NCBI GenBank assembly: GCA_039090855.1
Contig: CM077023.1
Location: 82,497,127 to 82,561,126, forward strand
Direction of reading: 5' to 3'
From: Macrothele yani
Lineage: Eukaryota; Arthropoda; Arachnida; Araneae; Macrothelidae
Length of the DNA stretch: 64,000 nt
The notes under the pieces were generated by a model. It searched no databases. It saw only the letters and a list, made by a program, of their open reading frames with translations, and had not been told where the DNA came from. A program made the position numbers and the translations under genes. Of the stretch, positions 10,445 through 21,380 are shown one piece after another. Every line of letters starts with the position of its first letter. The stretch's first letter is position 1.

Positions 10445-11055
10445 AGTGTGCCTGTTCATCAGAATGCGATTGGTAAAATGGACTGATGTCTTTTTTTCTC
10501 TACTAAAAGTATTAATAAGGACTAAGGTCTCTCTGACGAGAAAATATCTAATGTTATCAAACACTATTTGAAAAGACTGAAGAGCGGTTTATTTTGCCTA
10601 ATATGGAACCTAAAGCGGATTGATGCAGTCCGGATGATTTCTCAGTTTAATAAAGAAAACTGGTTGCTTGCTGTAATTAGTACTTATTTCTGAGATAAAA
10701 ACGGACGTTATAAGGCGGAAATGTATGCCAACGTAGAGACATTTGCTTAAGAAGGAAGAGACCGGCCAGGTGGAAATCTCAAAATATTTAACTGAAACAA
10801 AATATTTTGTGTGTAATTTCGAAGCATTCTCTTTTGATATGAAAAATTGCTTGGATTAAATCGTTTTTTTGTCTTAAAAACTGAATGCTGTCTTTATTAT
10901 ATTAATGTTGTTATACCCGAAGAATGTTTTAAAAGTAGCATGATTTATTGTGAAACGCATCTTATTTAAGGATTTCCTTCGCAGTAGACAGTATTTTTTC
11001 AAAAGTTTTCGGATACCTATCTGTAGTTTCAACAAACGTCTTTATTTCAAAATCT
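10445..11055. other. Unassigned spacer
   Basis: AT-rich, nothing recognised. Confidence 0.5.
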
Positions 11056-11059
11056 CAGT

Positions 11060-11900
11060 ACACAGGAGAGCCCGCCTGTGGTTTTAGTGACAGCAGTAAC
11101 TTTCTGGGCATGCTTCCTACTAAATTTTGATAAATCTCAACTGCGTCATTCCTTCATTATTCCTGTAAAACTATCACCAAAGTTGATTTGGAGGAAGGTG
11201 GCCATGGTCGAGATCAGATTCGGCGTTCCAATTTGTCACCGAAGTGTTCCATTGGGTTGAGGTCCGGACTTTAAGCTGGCAACATTTCAACGTTGCTCAA
11301 CACAAACCAGTCTTGTACACATAGTGCGGTGTGACATGGAGCATAGTCGTTCTGAAAAAATCAATTGTCAAAATATCGACGTAGAGGTTAGACTCCATGG
11401 TTCCAGGTACGACAACTAATTGTCTAAGTCTCTTCCATCTGAAACATCTCCAAATCATTGAGATTTTGAACGATGCAGTCATGAAAGGTTCTCCTGGCAA
11501 TCGCCACACTCAAACATGTTTATCGGAGAGAAACAGGAAAGACACCAGTCCAAACGTCATTGAGCATTTGCAGGAAAGATATTAGGTTTGTGCGCAGCTT
11601 TAATATCATGGAAACCTAGAGAATTCAACTCTCTGCGGATCATTCCTGTGCTGACAAATGTTCCTACAGCATTTTCAAGCTCGACACACAGGTTCAATGT
11701 AGGCGACGTGTGTGATTCTCAGATTCTCCTCAACTGAGTTCTTCGGGCGCGGTCCACAAGTGTGTTTTACTACTAGTAGCACCATTCATCTCCATCTTCG
11801 AACTACCTCAGCTGTAGCAGATTTTGCTATATTGAGATGATCTATAATGGTGCATACAGGAAGGTTACTAATACGGCTCCAACCAACATCCGAATTAGGA
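11060..11900 (-). pseudogene. Tc1-like transposase relic
   Basis: Minus-strand fragments read in order FFQNDYAPCHTALCVQDWF (second-Asp region), LNPMEHFGDKLERRI (Glu region) and QNLVGSMPRKLL (C-terminus). These match the last third of Tc1 transposases. Frames are broken many times. No TIR could be assigned. Confidence 0.65.
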
Positions 11901-12069
11901 AATCTGTGACTTCCTTTGTAAGTAGCATACGAACTTTCATGCACCGCTACTTCTCCAGCAGATCCATGGTTTTAATAGTAGAACTTCCAGAGGCCAATTC
12001 AGAATTTGCATAATTAATCAGGTAGCAAAATACTGGCAGCGTAGTGTGTAGCGTGTTCATATGTAATAT

Positions 12070-12215
12070 GATTTAGGGCGCGGGCTTTCTACTTCTCTTG
12101 CTGCAGCGTTGGGTTCGAACGCTTGTACGTAAGACATGAATATTATGTTCATTCCTACGGCACTAGTTCTTTCCCTTTCTTGGAGTCATTGGCGTTAAAT
12201 TAGTGATAGATGACT
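12070..12215 (+). mobile_element. SINE family A, diverged copy
   Basis: A B-box-like GGGTTCGAACGC is followed by ACGGCACTAGTTCTTTCCCT and a TAAATTAGTGATAGATGACTT stretch. These correspond to the body of the intact SINE copies. The head and tail are eroded. Confidence 0.6.
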
Positions 12216-12391
12216 TCTTCTATCTTTAGGTTCTCATGGGAGAAATTAAATTAAAAAGGAAATCATGTTTGTTAAAAGGTATTTTTGTTAGTATGCATGA
12301 CACCATATTTGCAAGATTCACTACACTAGAGGTTATTACAGGCTCATGTCACCTGAAAATACGGAAAGACAAGTGCGTATGCATAGGGCGT

Positions 12392-13236
12392 TCAAATATA
12401 AACGAGAATTAATTGCCGTTCGAGCATTTATGGACAAGTAAAGATATGTTCAAAATTTCGAACAGCACTACTTGGGCCCACTCCATATCGCCAGTGAACT
12501 GTAATCAAAATGTCGGACCAGGAAATACCCAGCAGTGTTGAGCAGGGTAATTATCAAATTTCTCAATAAGGAATGTTTCGTTCCTTCCGAAATCTTTAAC
12601 AAGCTTCGACTACAGTTAGAAAAGTTTAGTCACAGGGATCGGTGTACAGTTGGGCCAGATCATTTGGAGAAGGACGAGAATATGTCGAAAATGAACCTCA
12701 GGCTCGGCGAACAAGAACATCTGTCGCTTTCGGTGATGTCGTCAGAATTGAGGAACTCATCCTAGAAAATCGTCAGTTCGTGATCTCCCACAGAAGACTG
12801 GAATTCGTGTAGGGAGTGTTGAAGAAATTGTGCAGAATTAGCTGAAATTCAATAAAGTGAGCGCAAGACGGGTTCTACGAAGACGTTTGTTGGCCGTTAT
12901 TCAACTAGTGCTGCAATACGAAAACGAAGGAGTGAAATTTTTAGATTCTGTTGTGATGTGTGATGAGATTTTTGCCCACTACTTCACTCCTAAGTCAATA
13001 AAAAAAGGCGAGTTGGCTATTGAAACACACCAGTACCTTACCCCCAAGAAGGTTGAGCTTTTACAGTTGGATTGAAAAGCAATCAAAAACGTACTTTGAA
13101 ACTAGAATTGAGCAGCTTCCGGAACGTTGGAACAACTGCATTGAGTTAATGGGGACTGCGTTGAAAAGTAGTATGTATGATTTTTCTCTTTTGTTTTGAA
13201 TAAGTTTTTTAGAATCACATTCTCGTTTATATTTGA
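12392..13236 (+). mobile_element. Mariner element, internally deleted
   Basis: Perfect 18-bp inverted ends, TCAAATATAAACGAGAAT at 12392-12409 and its complement at 13219-13236, bound an 845-bp element. Complete mariners are about 1.3 kb, so roughly a third is missing. The plus strand keeps mariner words: RIEELILENRQFVISHRRL, then YENEGVKFLDSVV and CDEIFAHYFTP. The latter corresponds to the first catalytic region, with TGDETW changed. It then jumps to a C-terminal RWNNCIELMG. The second and third catalytic Asp regions are absent, so it is non-autonomous and dead. Confidence 0.8.
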
Positions 13237-13239
13237 TTT

Positions 13240-16138
13240 CCACTCGCAGTTATTGCGCTACCGTTTACTAATTTAAAAAATGATGTCAAAATTTATCAAA
13301 GTGGAAACTTTTAGCTAGCAGTTCAGATGCTTATAGAAAGTGGGTTCAAACTGGAAACAAAAAAAAAAAAAAAAAAGGAGGTTTGCAGAGTAAAACTGTG
13401 TGTGTTGTAAGTACAAAATTTTTATAGTCCAAGTAAGTAAATATTTTTAATGTTATGAAAAAAACTGCATGTCCTTACAGGAAAAAGTGATCCGTTACAG
13501 CGCATAAATGTTGAACGAATCTTATAATAGAGAATATGATAAATCCAGGCCATTTGTTAACATTTCAAAACATTTGATGGGTCATACCGAAGCCAGCCAA
13601 AGTAAGTAAGAAATGCGGACAACACAGGAAATTTTATTATTTCATTATTTTAATCAGCAGTTTTACGACGTTACATTGACAGTGTTATATCTTTATTAAT
13701 CAAAGTGTTATGTGACAGGAAATAAAGGTGTAGGCTCTTTCAAATTTCAATAAATTTTGAAAGGACATTTACATGAGGTATTGTAACGAATAAAAGTTAG
13801 ACGAAAATGACTGAGAACATCCAAATTCAACTTTGTTTTTCTGATTCAAATTAGAAGAATATGGAAGCCTTGCAGTGTACGTTCGTTTCTATATTTAGTA
13901 GTTTGTTCCAAATAGGCAAAATTGAAGGAATAAAAGATGTGCAGTATTGAAGCATTAGTGCACAATAGTATTAATCAATTGCGTGTATCAAATTTTTCTC
14001 CAAGATAAAGTGGTCTCAAATGTGAGGGTATAGTTTATATGTAAATACTGTTGTTACCTTTTGTTGTTTCACTTTATTAATTCATTAATTTTGTTAATAT
14101 TATCATCATCATCACTGATTTCAGCCAGTCCGGAATTCTGATGTAATCTTTAGGTAGAAAGATAATGGAAAGCTATTTAAATTTCTAATGTGAACCTTTT
14201 GTACATACCCAGATAAGTAAAAGTTGTGTGCTACGAATTGAAAAATAGTCTTTTCTCATTGTGTAAATCAATATAATTTGGGATCCGTTCGCGATATTTT
14301 ATTTCCTGTGCTAAATTTTGAATAAATTAAACTATCTCATTTCTCACGGAGTTATTAGTTGGCACAAAATATGTATATAAAAAGGGAATTTCTAAATAAT
14401 AATAATAATAATAATAATAGTATCTTTCATTATTGTTCCAATAAGCTTGTAAAACCCCGGTGTTAATAAAAATGTCATAGTGTTATCAGTTTGAGACATT
14501 AGATGCTAATAGAAAATTTCAAAACAAAACTGGTTTATAAATATATTTTAGATCGTACAACAAAATGGACGAAAGCATGCATTTCGCAGAAATGATATCG
14601 CAATATAAATGTTTGAATTCTTAGTCAGTTAACTAGCTTTTCAAAATAAAACTTCTCCGAATTTCAGAAGTATTCTCACGTAGCAATTATCTTTTATCCG
14701 AGGAAATGAAAATTTAAAGTAGCGACTAAGCAGGAAAAACAGATGACTTCAAAACTGGCATAAAAAGGGGTCATACTTTATAAATAAATACCGTGTGACT
14801 TAAATTAGAAAAGTAGAAACATAATCTCACGCTTTCATCAGCCAAAGTGACGATACTGAAAAGAAAATGTTTCAGTTAAAGAAAAACAGGTGAGTTGGTA
14901 ACTGTATAATGCGTTTCAGTACAAAATTTGTGCTACAAACGTAGATGCTTCCTCTGCTCATAAGTAGATAAAATAAAAAGGTTTGGGCTCAGAATATAGT
15001 TGGCAGATATTATTAGATAACACAACTTTAAGTAATAGAAAAAGAGTGGAAGTAAAGGGAAAAGGTTTGGGCTCAGAATATAGTTGGCAGATGTTAGTTA
15101 GTAAGTAATCCAAGTGCTGGCTGTGTGGTTGATCATTCAAGAAAGCTAAAGTACCCTTTTAACGTAAGTAATCTTGTCCCTCTGCTGTTGGTAAGCGATA
15201 GTGCATTAGGTCAGTAAGTTATCCCTGTGTTTCAAAACAGGTGAGTAAAAATGTTGCTTCTCACATAAGTAAGTATTCTCTTTGTTACGAGGTAGGTAAA
15301 AGCAAAAGCTTGCCGAAGCAAGACATATTGTCATATCAGTGAGAATAAAAATGATAAAAAAAATGTTAAGAAACAAAAGTTGTTAAGAAATACCAGCAAC
15401 ACGCAGCATATTTTTTAAAAAAAGTAAGTATTCGCTGTGCTTTCTAATAAGTAAGTAAAAATTATTGCAATGCTAGAGCAGAAAGTCGCCTAAACGTATT
15501 AAAAAAGAGAGAGTGCAAAAAGTTTAGAAAAGCATTGGTACATATTGTAGGTAGGTACTGCACGACATTGGACAAAAGTAAGTATTATTGTTTAATTCCA
15601 GAATATTCTTCGTGCTCTTGTTAGTCAGACTTTGCTTGAAGTGAAGTTGATGGCACAAAAAGGTAAATAAAGTAATCCCAGCCAGTTAAGTGCAAATTGG
15701 GTTCTTTTCAAACAACAGTCTCTTACGTTCAGAAGTAGCTACACAAAATTATCTATTGTCAATAAAGCACACTCATTACGCTCCTCTTCTCGCAAAAATA
15801 TTTTACTCCGATGTTAGTAATAAGATGGTCTCATAATGCTAGTTATAAATGATGAGTAGTAATAAATGATAGTCTCAAATGACGGTCAGAAAATGCAATT
15901 CTCAAATCAGTCAGAACGCGCGCTTTTGAAATTAGAGATAAAATGCTTTCCTTCCGTTTTTCACCAGACAAGAAAAAATAAGTTAGCTTCTTTGAGTAAC
16001 ACGAGTTATCTATCATCGATTTCAAAATTCCTTTAAGTGAAGAAAATTCGTTTCGAATCGTTTGTGCTTCCATATTCTTATAATTTGATACAGAAACATT
16101 TGAAAATTTGGGTGCTTATAGAAATTTTTGTTAAATTG
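13240..16138. other. AT-rich spacer with splice-donor-like motif cluster
   Basis: No transposase or gene recognised. It contains an (AAT)n run at 14397-14419, an 83-bp direct repeat (AAAGGTTTGGGCTCAGAAT at about 14978 and 15061), and many copies of GTAAGTA or a close variant between 13.4 and 15.6 kb. Confidence 0.6.
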
Positions 16139-16140
16139 TA

Positions 16141-17465
16141 TACCTCATGCCTAGTCTTACCATAAATACTGTTACAAAGTATTCAATGAAATAACAAAAG
16201 AAATTTAAAGATATTTTAATATTCCTGTGATATGACGTAAATAGTACACTTGTGAATACATGTCACCAATGACTTTTCAAAATGGCACCCTTTTGCCTGC
16301 ACGGTCTCCACGGAGAAAGCTGCTACTGCCCTCGCCAAAGAGCGTTTGAGACTATCAATACTGGGGTGTCTCTTTCTGCAGGCCATGTCCTCCAGTGTGG
16401 CCCACAACTTGTAGTCCAATGGGTTGAGGTCTGGGCTGCTTGAAGGCCAATGGGTTGAGGTCTGGGCTGCTTGAAGGCCAATGGGTTGAGGTCTGGGCTG
16501 CCTGAAGGCCAATCAGCTAGAGAAATGAAGTCTGGCAAATTCGCCTGCCACTCCTGGGTTGACTTGGCCTTGTTGGCAGGTGCGGAATCCTCCTGAAAGC
16601 TCCTCTGCCGGTATTGAAAGAGGGTGTGACTTGCAGTTTTGACCACTGGCTCCAAAACCCTGTCCTGGTAGACTTTGGCGGATGTTTTCACTCTTTTTTC
16701 ACACAAATGGAGCTCCATGGTACCCTTGTAGGAGATTCCCCATCAAACCATGACAGAAGCATGATGATGGCCCCTCATGATCCTTGGAGCTTTCTCCTGA
16801 GCTTCTCGTGAGGTTGACGCATACACCCTGTCATTTTTGTGGTTAAAAGCCTCTTCAATAGTGGAAATTTTTTCAACAGAGAAAAGGATCTGTCTGTGGC
16901 AATTGTTTGCGTAAAGCTGCAGAAAACGTTTCACTTTTAGCACCCTCTGCTGCTTCATTTGTGGGGTGAGGAAGTGCCCTGTACGCCGCCGGTAAACTCT
17001 CACCCTTAGGTCACTCTGCAGCTCGCGTGACATCGACATTCTTGAAATGTTCAGCTCACGAGCCATCACTGTTTGTTTTCTGACAAGATTTCGTCAAATA
17101 CGGGCTGCCACTGCTTTCACCAGGCGAGCAGTAATCACGGTACGCGGCCGACCTTTTCTGAGGCGGTCAGTGACTGTCCCAGTCTCAAGGAACCTTTTTA
17201 TGGGCTGATTTTCAGCTTCTTCAGCATGTTGAAAATCTCGCAAGCTGATTTTCCAACTTTGTGCAGCGCTATTACAGCAACACGATTTTCATAATCTCCC
17301 CACTCCATGGCAAGTACTTCACGGAGCACGTTATCTCCTCTGTGACTGAACGCACAATGATTCCCTAGCTGCGTCATGCCTTCTGGCTGGTCGGTGACGT
17401 TGCACACCGGTTGCGCGCCATCTGTCGAACGTTTATAACAGTATTTATGCTAAGACTGGGTATAT
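16141..17465 (-). mobile_element. maT-family (DD37D) transposon
   Basis: Inverted ends match: CTAGTCTTACCATAAATACT near 16152-16171 is repeated as the complement near 17440-17460. TATA lies at both boundaries. It carries a minus-strand transposase of the mariner/Tc1 superfamily. Length is about 1325 bp, typical for maT. Confidence 0.78.
16216..17308 (-). pseudogene. maT DD37D transposase pseudogene
   Basis: The start MEWGDYENRVAVIALHKVGK is an HTH. It is followed after a frameshift by MARELNISRMSMSREL. The first catalytic region is IEEAFNHKNDRVYA preceded by ILFSVEK, where Val replaces the expected catalytic Asp. The second Asp is in FQEDSAPANKAKS and the third in LDYKLW, about 37 residues apart once a missing residue is allowed, which assigns it to maT. 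Lesions are the lost first Asp, frameshifts, a short C-terminal deletion, and a 31-bp unit present three times at 16417-16509. Two extra units (62 bp) break the frame within SPDLNPL. Confidence 0.82.
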
Positions 17466-17466
17466 A

Positions 17467-18290
17467 CAATGCCGTGAAAATTATTTGAAACATCATCATT
17501 TTCTTTCATTGCTCTACACTAGCTTTCAAAATTGCCAATGTCCAGAGCCTGTTCACGACATCAGTAGAATTAAAGCCTTCTGATACTTTTTGTTTATTGA
17601 TAAGAGCTGGCTGAAAAAAATATGATCAATAAATAAAATAATTCAGAACTGTGAACTGAAAGAGCAATTATTTGCTTTCTAAGTGACTAATACTATTTAC
17701 GGTTGATAACAAAATGCAGCTGAGTTATAAAAAACGCATTTCTAATCGAAGAAATTATTTTGTTTTATTGCTTCATAAATCAGTATTCTTACAGTGAGTA
17801 ATATCTATTTCAGTACTTTGAAGTAACTTCAAGGTGTTCGTGGTTAAATGACCGTGAGACTAAACGTTAAAATATTGTGTCAGTACATTGAGGTACATGC
17901 ATACACATAAGCACATTTACTCACGTTCGCATGGATACTTTATTCGGAAGAAACCCTTATGCAAGCATACATTTTCTGTGAGTAAGATACAGGCAGCCAT
18001 TGATTCAGACCAAACCTGTGTGTTGTAAGGTGCATTCTTGAAAAGTGAACAGGTCGCATATTTTCTAACCAGACGAAGCAGTCTCCGCTCTCTCATAAAG
18101 AGCAACAGGTATTTGCACTCACGGACCACATCATTAGGATTATTTCTGTTTCCACTAGAGGAATCATCCCACACCAAGTAGCAGTGACATCACCAGCCGG
18201 CACAGAATACATATAGAAGGTAAAGGCAGGGCGTGTTATTTCGCCAGCACTAATCCCTTGCAGTGGGGAAACGGGAGGACTTATCGTAGT
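17467..18290. other. Unassigned spacer
   Basis: AT-rich, nothing recognised. Confidence 0.5.
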
Positions 18291-19110
18291 TTGAACGTCC
18301 ATTGATTATAATTATCGGCGTGAGAAGGACGGGGCCAACATATCAGCAACCGTACGCACTGTCCGCTGTTAGGGAGCCTCCGTGCTGTAGATGTGGCGGA
18401 AATGTTTCGAAGAGGTACACACATCCACCCAAACGACCGGAAAAGGGAGACCTCCACTGGTCGACAGTCGAGGGCAACACAGTTTGGGACGTACTCTCAT
18501 GGACAACAGACGACTCACGATCTCCCCGTTAATGACTGGCTGTATCCAGGTTTCACAGAAAAACGTTACCATGCACACAATATCGCAGACGCTCTTGAAG
18601 ATGGGCCTAAGGGGTCAGCGGCCGTCACATACATCTCCGCTTGCAGTAGGAGAAGCGGGACTGATCACTGGTCTCCTGGAAAACGCTCCCCTGGTCCAAT
18701 GAGTCCAGGTTCCATCTCGAACATGCTAATTGATAAGTCCTCTTACGACCCCGCGCGGGTTAACAGAAACAATCAAATTTTGCGGTTGGACGGAAACAGG
18801 CTGGCGTCTTCGAATTGTATGATGATTGTTCTCATGGGCATCACTGGGTGCTTTCATCTTCGTAATAGAACACACCCTCATCTCCAGATCTGCCTGCACA
18901 GTGTTTCGGATAAAGTGTTGCCATACATGGTTACCGTGTGTCTGGATAGCATTGGATTTATTTAAAAAGACAACGTCCCATGTCATAAGGCCCGCGTTGT
19001 GCAGGAATGGTTCGAGGATCACTTCCACGAATTTTACGTGCTCCATGGTAGCCAAATTCTCATAACTTGAATCCCATCTGAACATATAAGCCCAGAGTTC
19101 AACCATGGCC
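18290..19110 (+). pseudogene. Tc1-like transposase relic
   Basis: Plus-strand words appear in order: GKGRPPLVDSRGQHSL (linker), HTISQTLLKMGLRGQRP (second HTH end), SNESRFHLEHAN (first Asp region, Asp to Asn), MFSWASLG, KKDNVPCHKARVVQEWF (second Asp) and NLNPI near 19070. The order and spacing fit a full Tc1 transposase. Repeated frameshifts and the Asp-to-Asn change make it dead. Confidence 0.75.
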
Positions 19111-19114
19111 TCGC

Positions 19115-20185
19115 TCTATAGCCGGACTCTGGATCATTATTATGTCCAGCTGGTGCTAAATATCGGAAGACAGCGTTCCCGGTCTAGAGGAGGCGATATT
19201 TCCTAGGATGCAAACGGTTATCGAGGCAAAAGACGGCTTAACACGCTATTAGGTGGGTGGTCATAATGCTATGACTCTTGAGTGCATCTATGCTGAAGTT
19301 CGGAATACCAGTTTAAAACAATCATCACTTCGGCGAACCTTTCCTTTTCTTAACGGGCAATTGAATATTCTTTGTCCTCTAGCATGTCCTTACTATTTTA
19401 TTGATCTTTCTAAACAAGTTCCTCTGTATGAGTTCCTGTGAACGCGGGATTCACGTATTTTTATTTACAAGTCTTAATCCCGGCTCATAGAAGAGTCCGA
19501 AACTGAACGACACAGGGTCATAGGATTTTTAGTGGACAACAGAACACGGCTTGCAAAGGTTTTCATGCTCGTGAAGGCGATCTGCAACAACACCTCAAGC
19601 TCGACCTGGAAGGACTCACAGAGCCATAATCAGGGCGAGTGTGAATGACGCGATAATGAACTACATTTGGATTACATCGTTAAAGACGGCTTCTTGAGCA
19701 TGTAAACACAAAGTGAAGCCTACATACACGATATTACTTAAGTTCTTCCATTTTTGCAAAGACTGGACGACTTCGATATCCTAACACCTGTTAGACGAGC
19801 AGCTGAGTTCGGGGATGGGGGAGGAGCGAACTGCACCTCGTCCGATGTAAACAGAAGAGCAAGGAGATCCTCCACTGTATCATCAAATGAATGAATCATA
19901 CTGTCTCTGCTTTACACAGGAAACAAAGCGAAGGAATATCCAATAGAGGCGTCCGTCTTCTCACCAGCCGAAACGGGCCAACGCAAGAAAAGTTACGCTG
20001 TTCTTCTTCTTTCGCTATTAGTCTTTTGTTGACCCACTTCTCGGAGCTTAACACTATATCACTGTGCAGCTTTGTTGCAAGACCCTGCAACGTTCAAAAA
20101 GGTCCAAGACTGTTGACCAGAAAGGCTGGCCTGCTGCAACTCATGCCAGCATTCCTCCCAATCGGCAATGACGGTTAGGGAACAT
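19115..20185. other. Unassigned spacer
   Basis: Possibly includes the eroded upstream part of the mariner relic at 20190, but I cannot read it. Confidence 0.4.
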
Positions 20186-20189
20186 GTTT

Positions 20190-20410
20190 CTTTGAAAATA
20201 CTTCAGCTCCCTCCTGGCATTTCTCATTATGACTTTCATGTCGTTGTTCCATTGAAAGAGGCTTTAACTCAACGCCTAACATCGGACAAACTCGTGCTGA
20301 ACACGAGTACAAACATTTCTGCTCTGAAAAACAGAATCCTTCTGCGAATGGGATGTCACTTATCACACAGGAGGACACCTGCCTCAACAAGCACGGAAAA
20401 TATATTGAGG
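20190..20410 (+). pseudogene. Mariner transposase C-terminal relic
   Basis: One frame gives LPPGISHYDFHVVVPLKEAL followed by LTSDKLV. This matches the third-Asp region and tail of mariner transposases (SPDLSPCDFHVFGPLKKAL). The catalytic Asp is kept as YDF. Nothing upstream is readable. Confidence 0.55.
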
Positions 20411-20554
20411 TAAAGCCATCTTTATACTTTATATCACAAGTGTCCACTTTTCACTTGAGCGCATCTTATAATAATTGTTAGTTTGATAAATTGTACGTTT
20501 GAGTTCGAGCAGCCCAGTTTGGAGTACCAGATCAGATATGGGTGGTATGCTTTC

Positions 20555-20668
20555 ATTACGCTTCTGGCTCTCTCTCGTAGTTGGAACCAGTGGCCCCAAA
20601 TTAGGACGAGCGAACATTCTTAGATGGTCATTTAATCGGCGGTTGTTAAACCGAGAAACAAAGTGTGT
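20555..20668 (+). mobile_element. SINE family A, diverged 3' half
   Basis: TCTGGCTCTCTCTCG, GGAACCAGTGGCCCCAAATTA and GCGGTTGTTAAACC match the body and tail of the intact SINEs. The tRNA head is missing. Confidence 0.65.
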
Positions 20669-21004
20669 GTGTTGGAGGGGGGAGGTGAAAGGTGTATTGT
20701 GGTTGTCCTGCACACTCCGGTATTTATGCCTAACCCGAGGGTACTTTATCACCAGCAGTAGAAACACAATGGCCATTAGTTATTCTGGTACTGTTAAGCC
20801 GACATCTATTACTGCTGGGGATACAAAGATCCAGTTACGTATGTTCGGTTGCGATACCGCTTTGAAATAAAACGCACCTTGAGTCTCAATGAAGAAGAAT
20901 AATGCTATTCTAGAATGATGCAAAGGATGCTTTGCAAACGATAAAAGAAATTAAAACAAATTAGTAAAATCATGGAATGCATTGATTATAATACGCTTTC
21001 CAAC

Positions 21005-21115
21005 ATACCAGAAATCATTACTCAAGTTATGAGGATAATGGCTGTAGAATAAATATCGCACCTGTGCCCTGACCTTTGATCCCATTTCGATGATATTCAA
21101 CAGAACTGGTTCAGT
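21005..21115 (+). repeat. Single unit of the 146-bp repeat
   Basis: CAAGTTATGAGGATAATGG, CCCTGACCTTTGATCCCATTTCG and ATATTCAACAG match the tandem units at 24459-25110. It lies on the other side of the LINE fragment from the main array. Confidence 0.75.
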
Positions 21116-21380
21116 ATACCTCCGAAATAACCTGATAAAGTTTTTCGTTCAATATCGCTGTATTAGACAACTAATAGTGTACAATAAAACGGGGACATAT
21201 AACATGGGCAAAAGGCCAAAAAGACGTGGACAAAATCACAGGCTTATACGTGAGGCATTGGGGAGAACAAAACATAAGAAAAAGAACTATGCGCGCGCAG
21301 GCCACTCTCTCAAACAGAGAGATATTTTGAGGAACATGAAATACACAGGACATTAAGCATGGCAAAAGTCAAGCAGAAGT

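Noticed and set aside
21204..21356. Plus-strand basic ORF (MGKRPKRRGQNHR...)
   Set aside because: Short, Lys/Arg-rich because of local composition opposite a pyrimidine-rich strand. No domain and no context.
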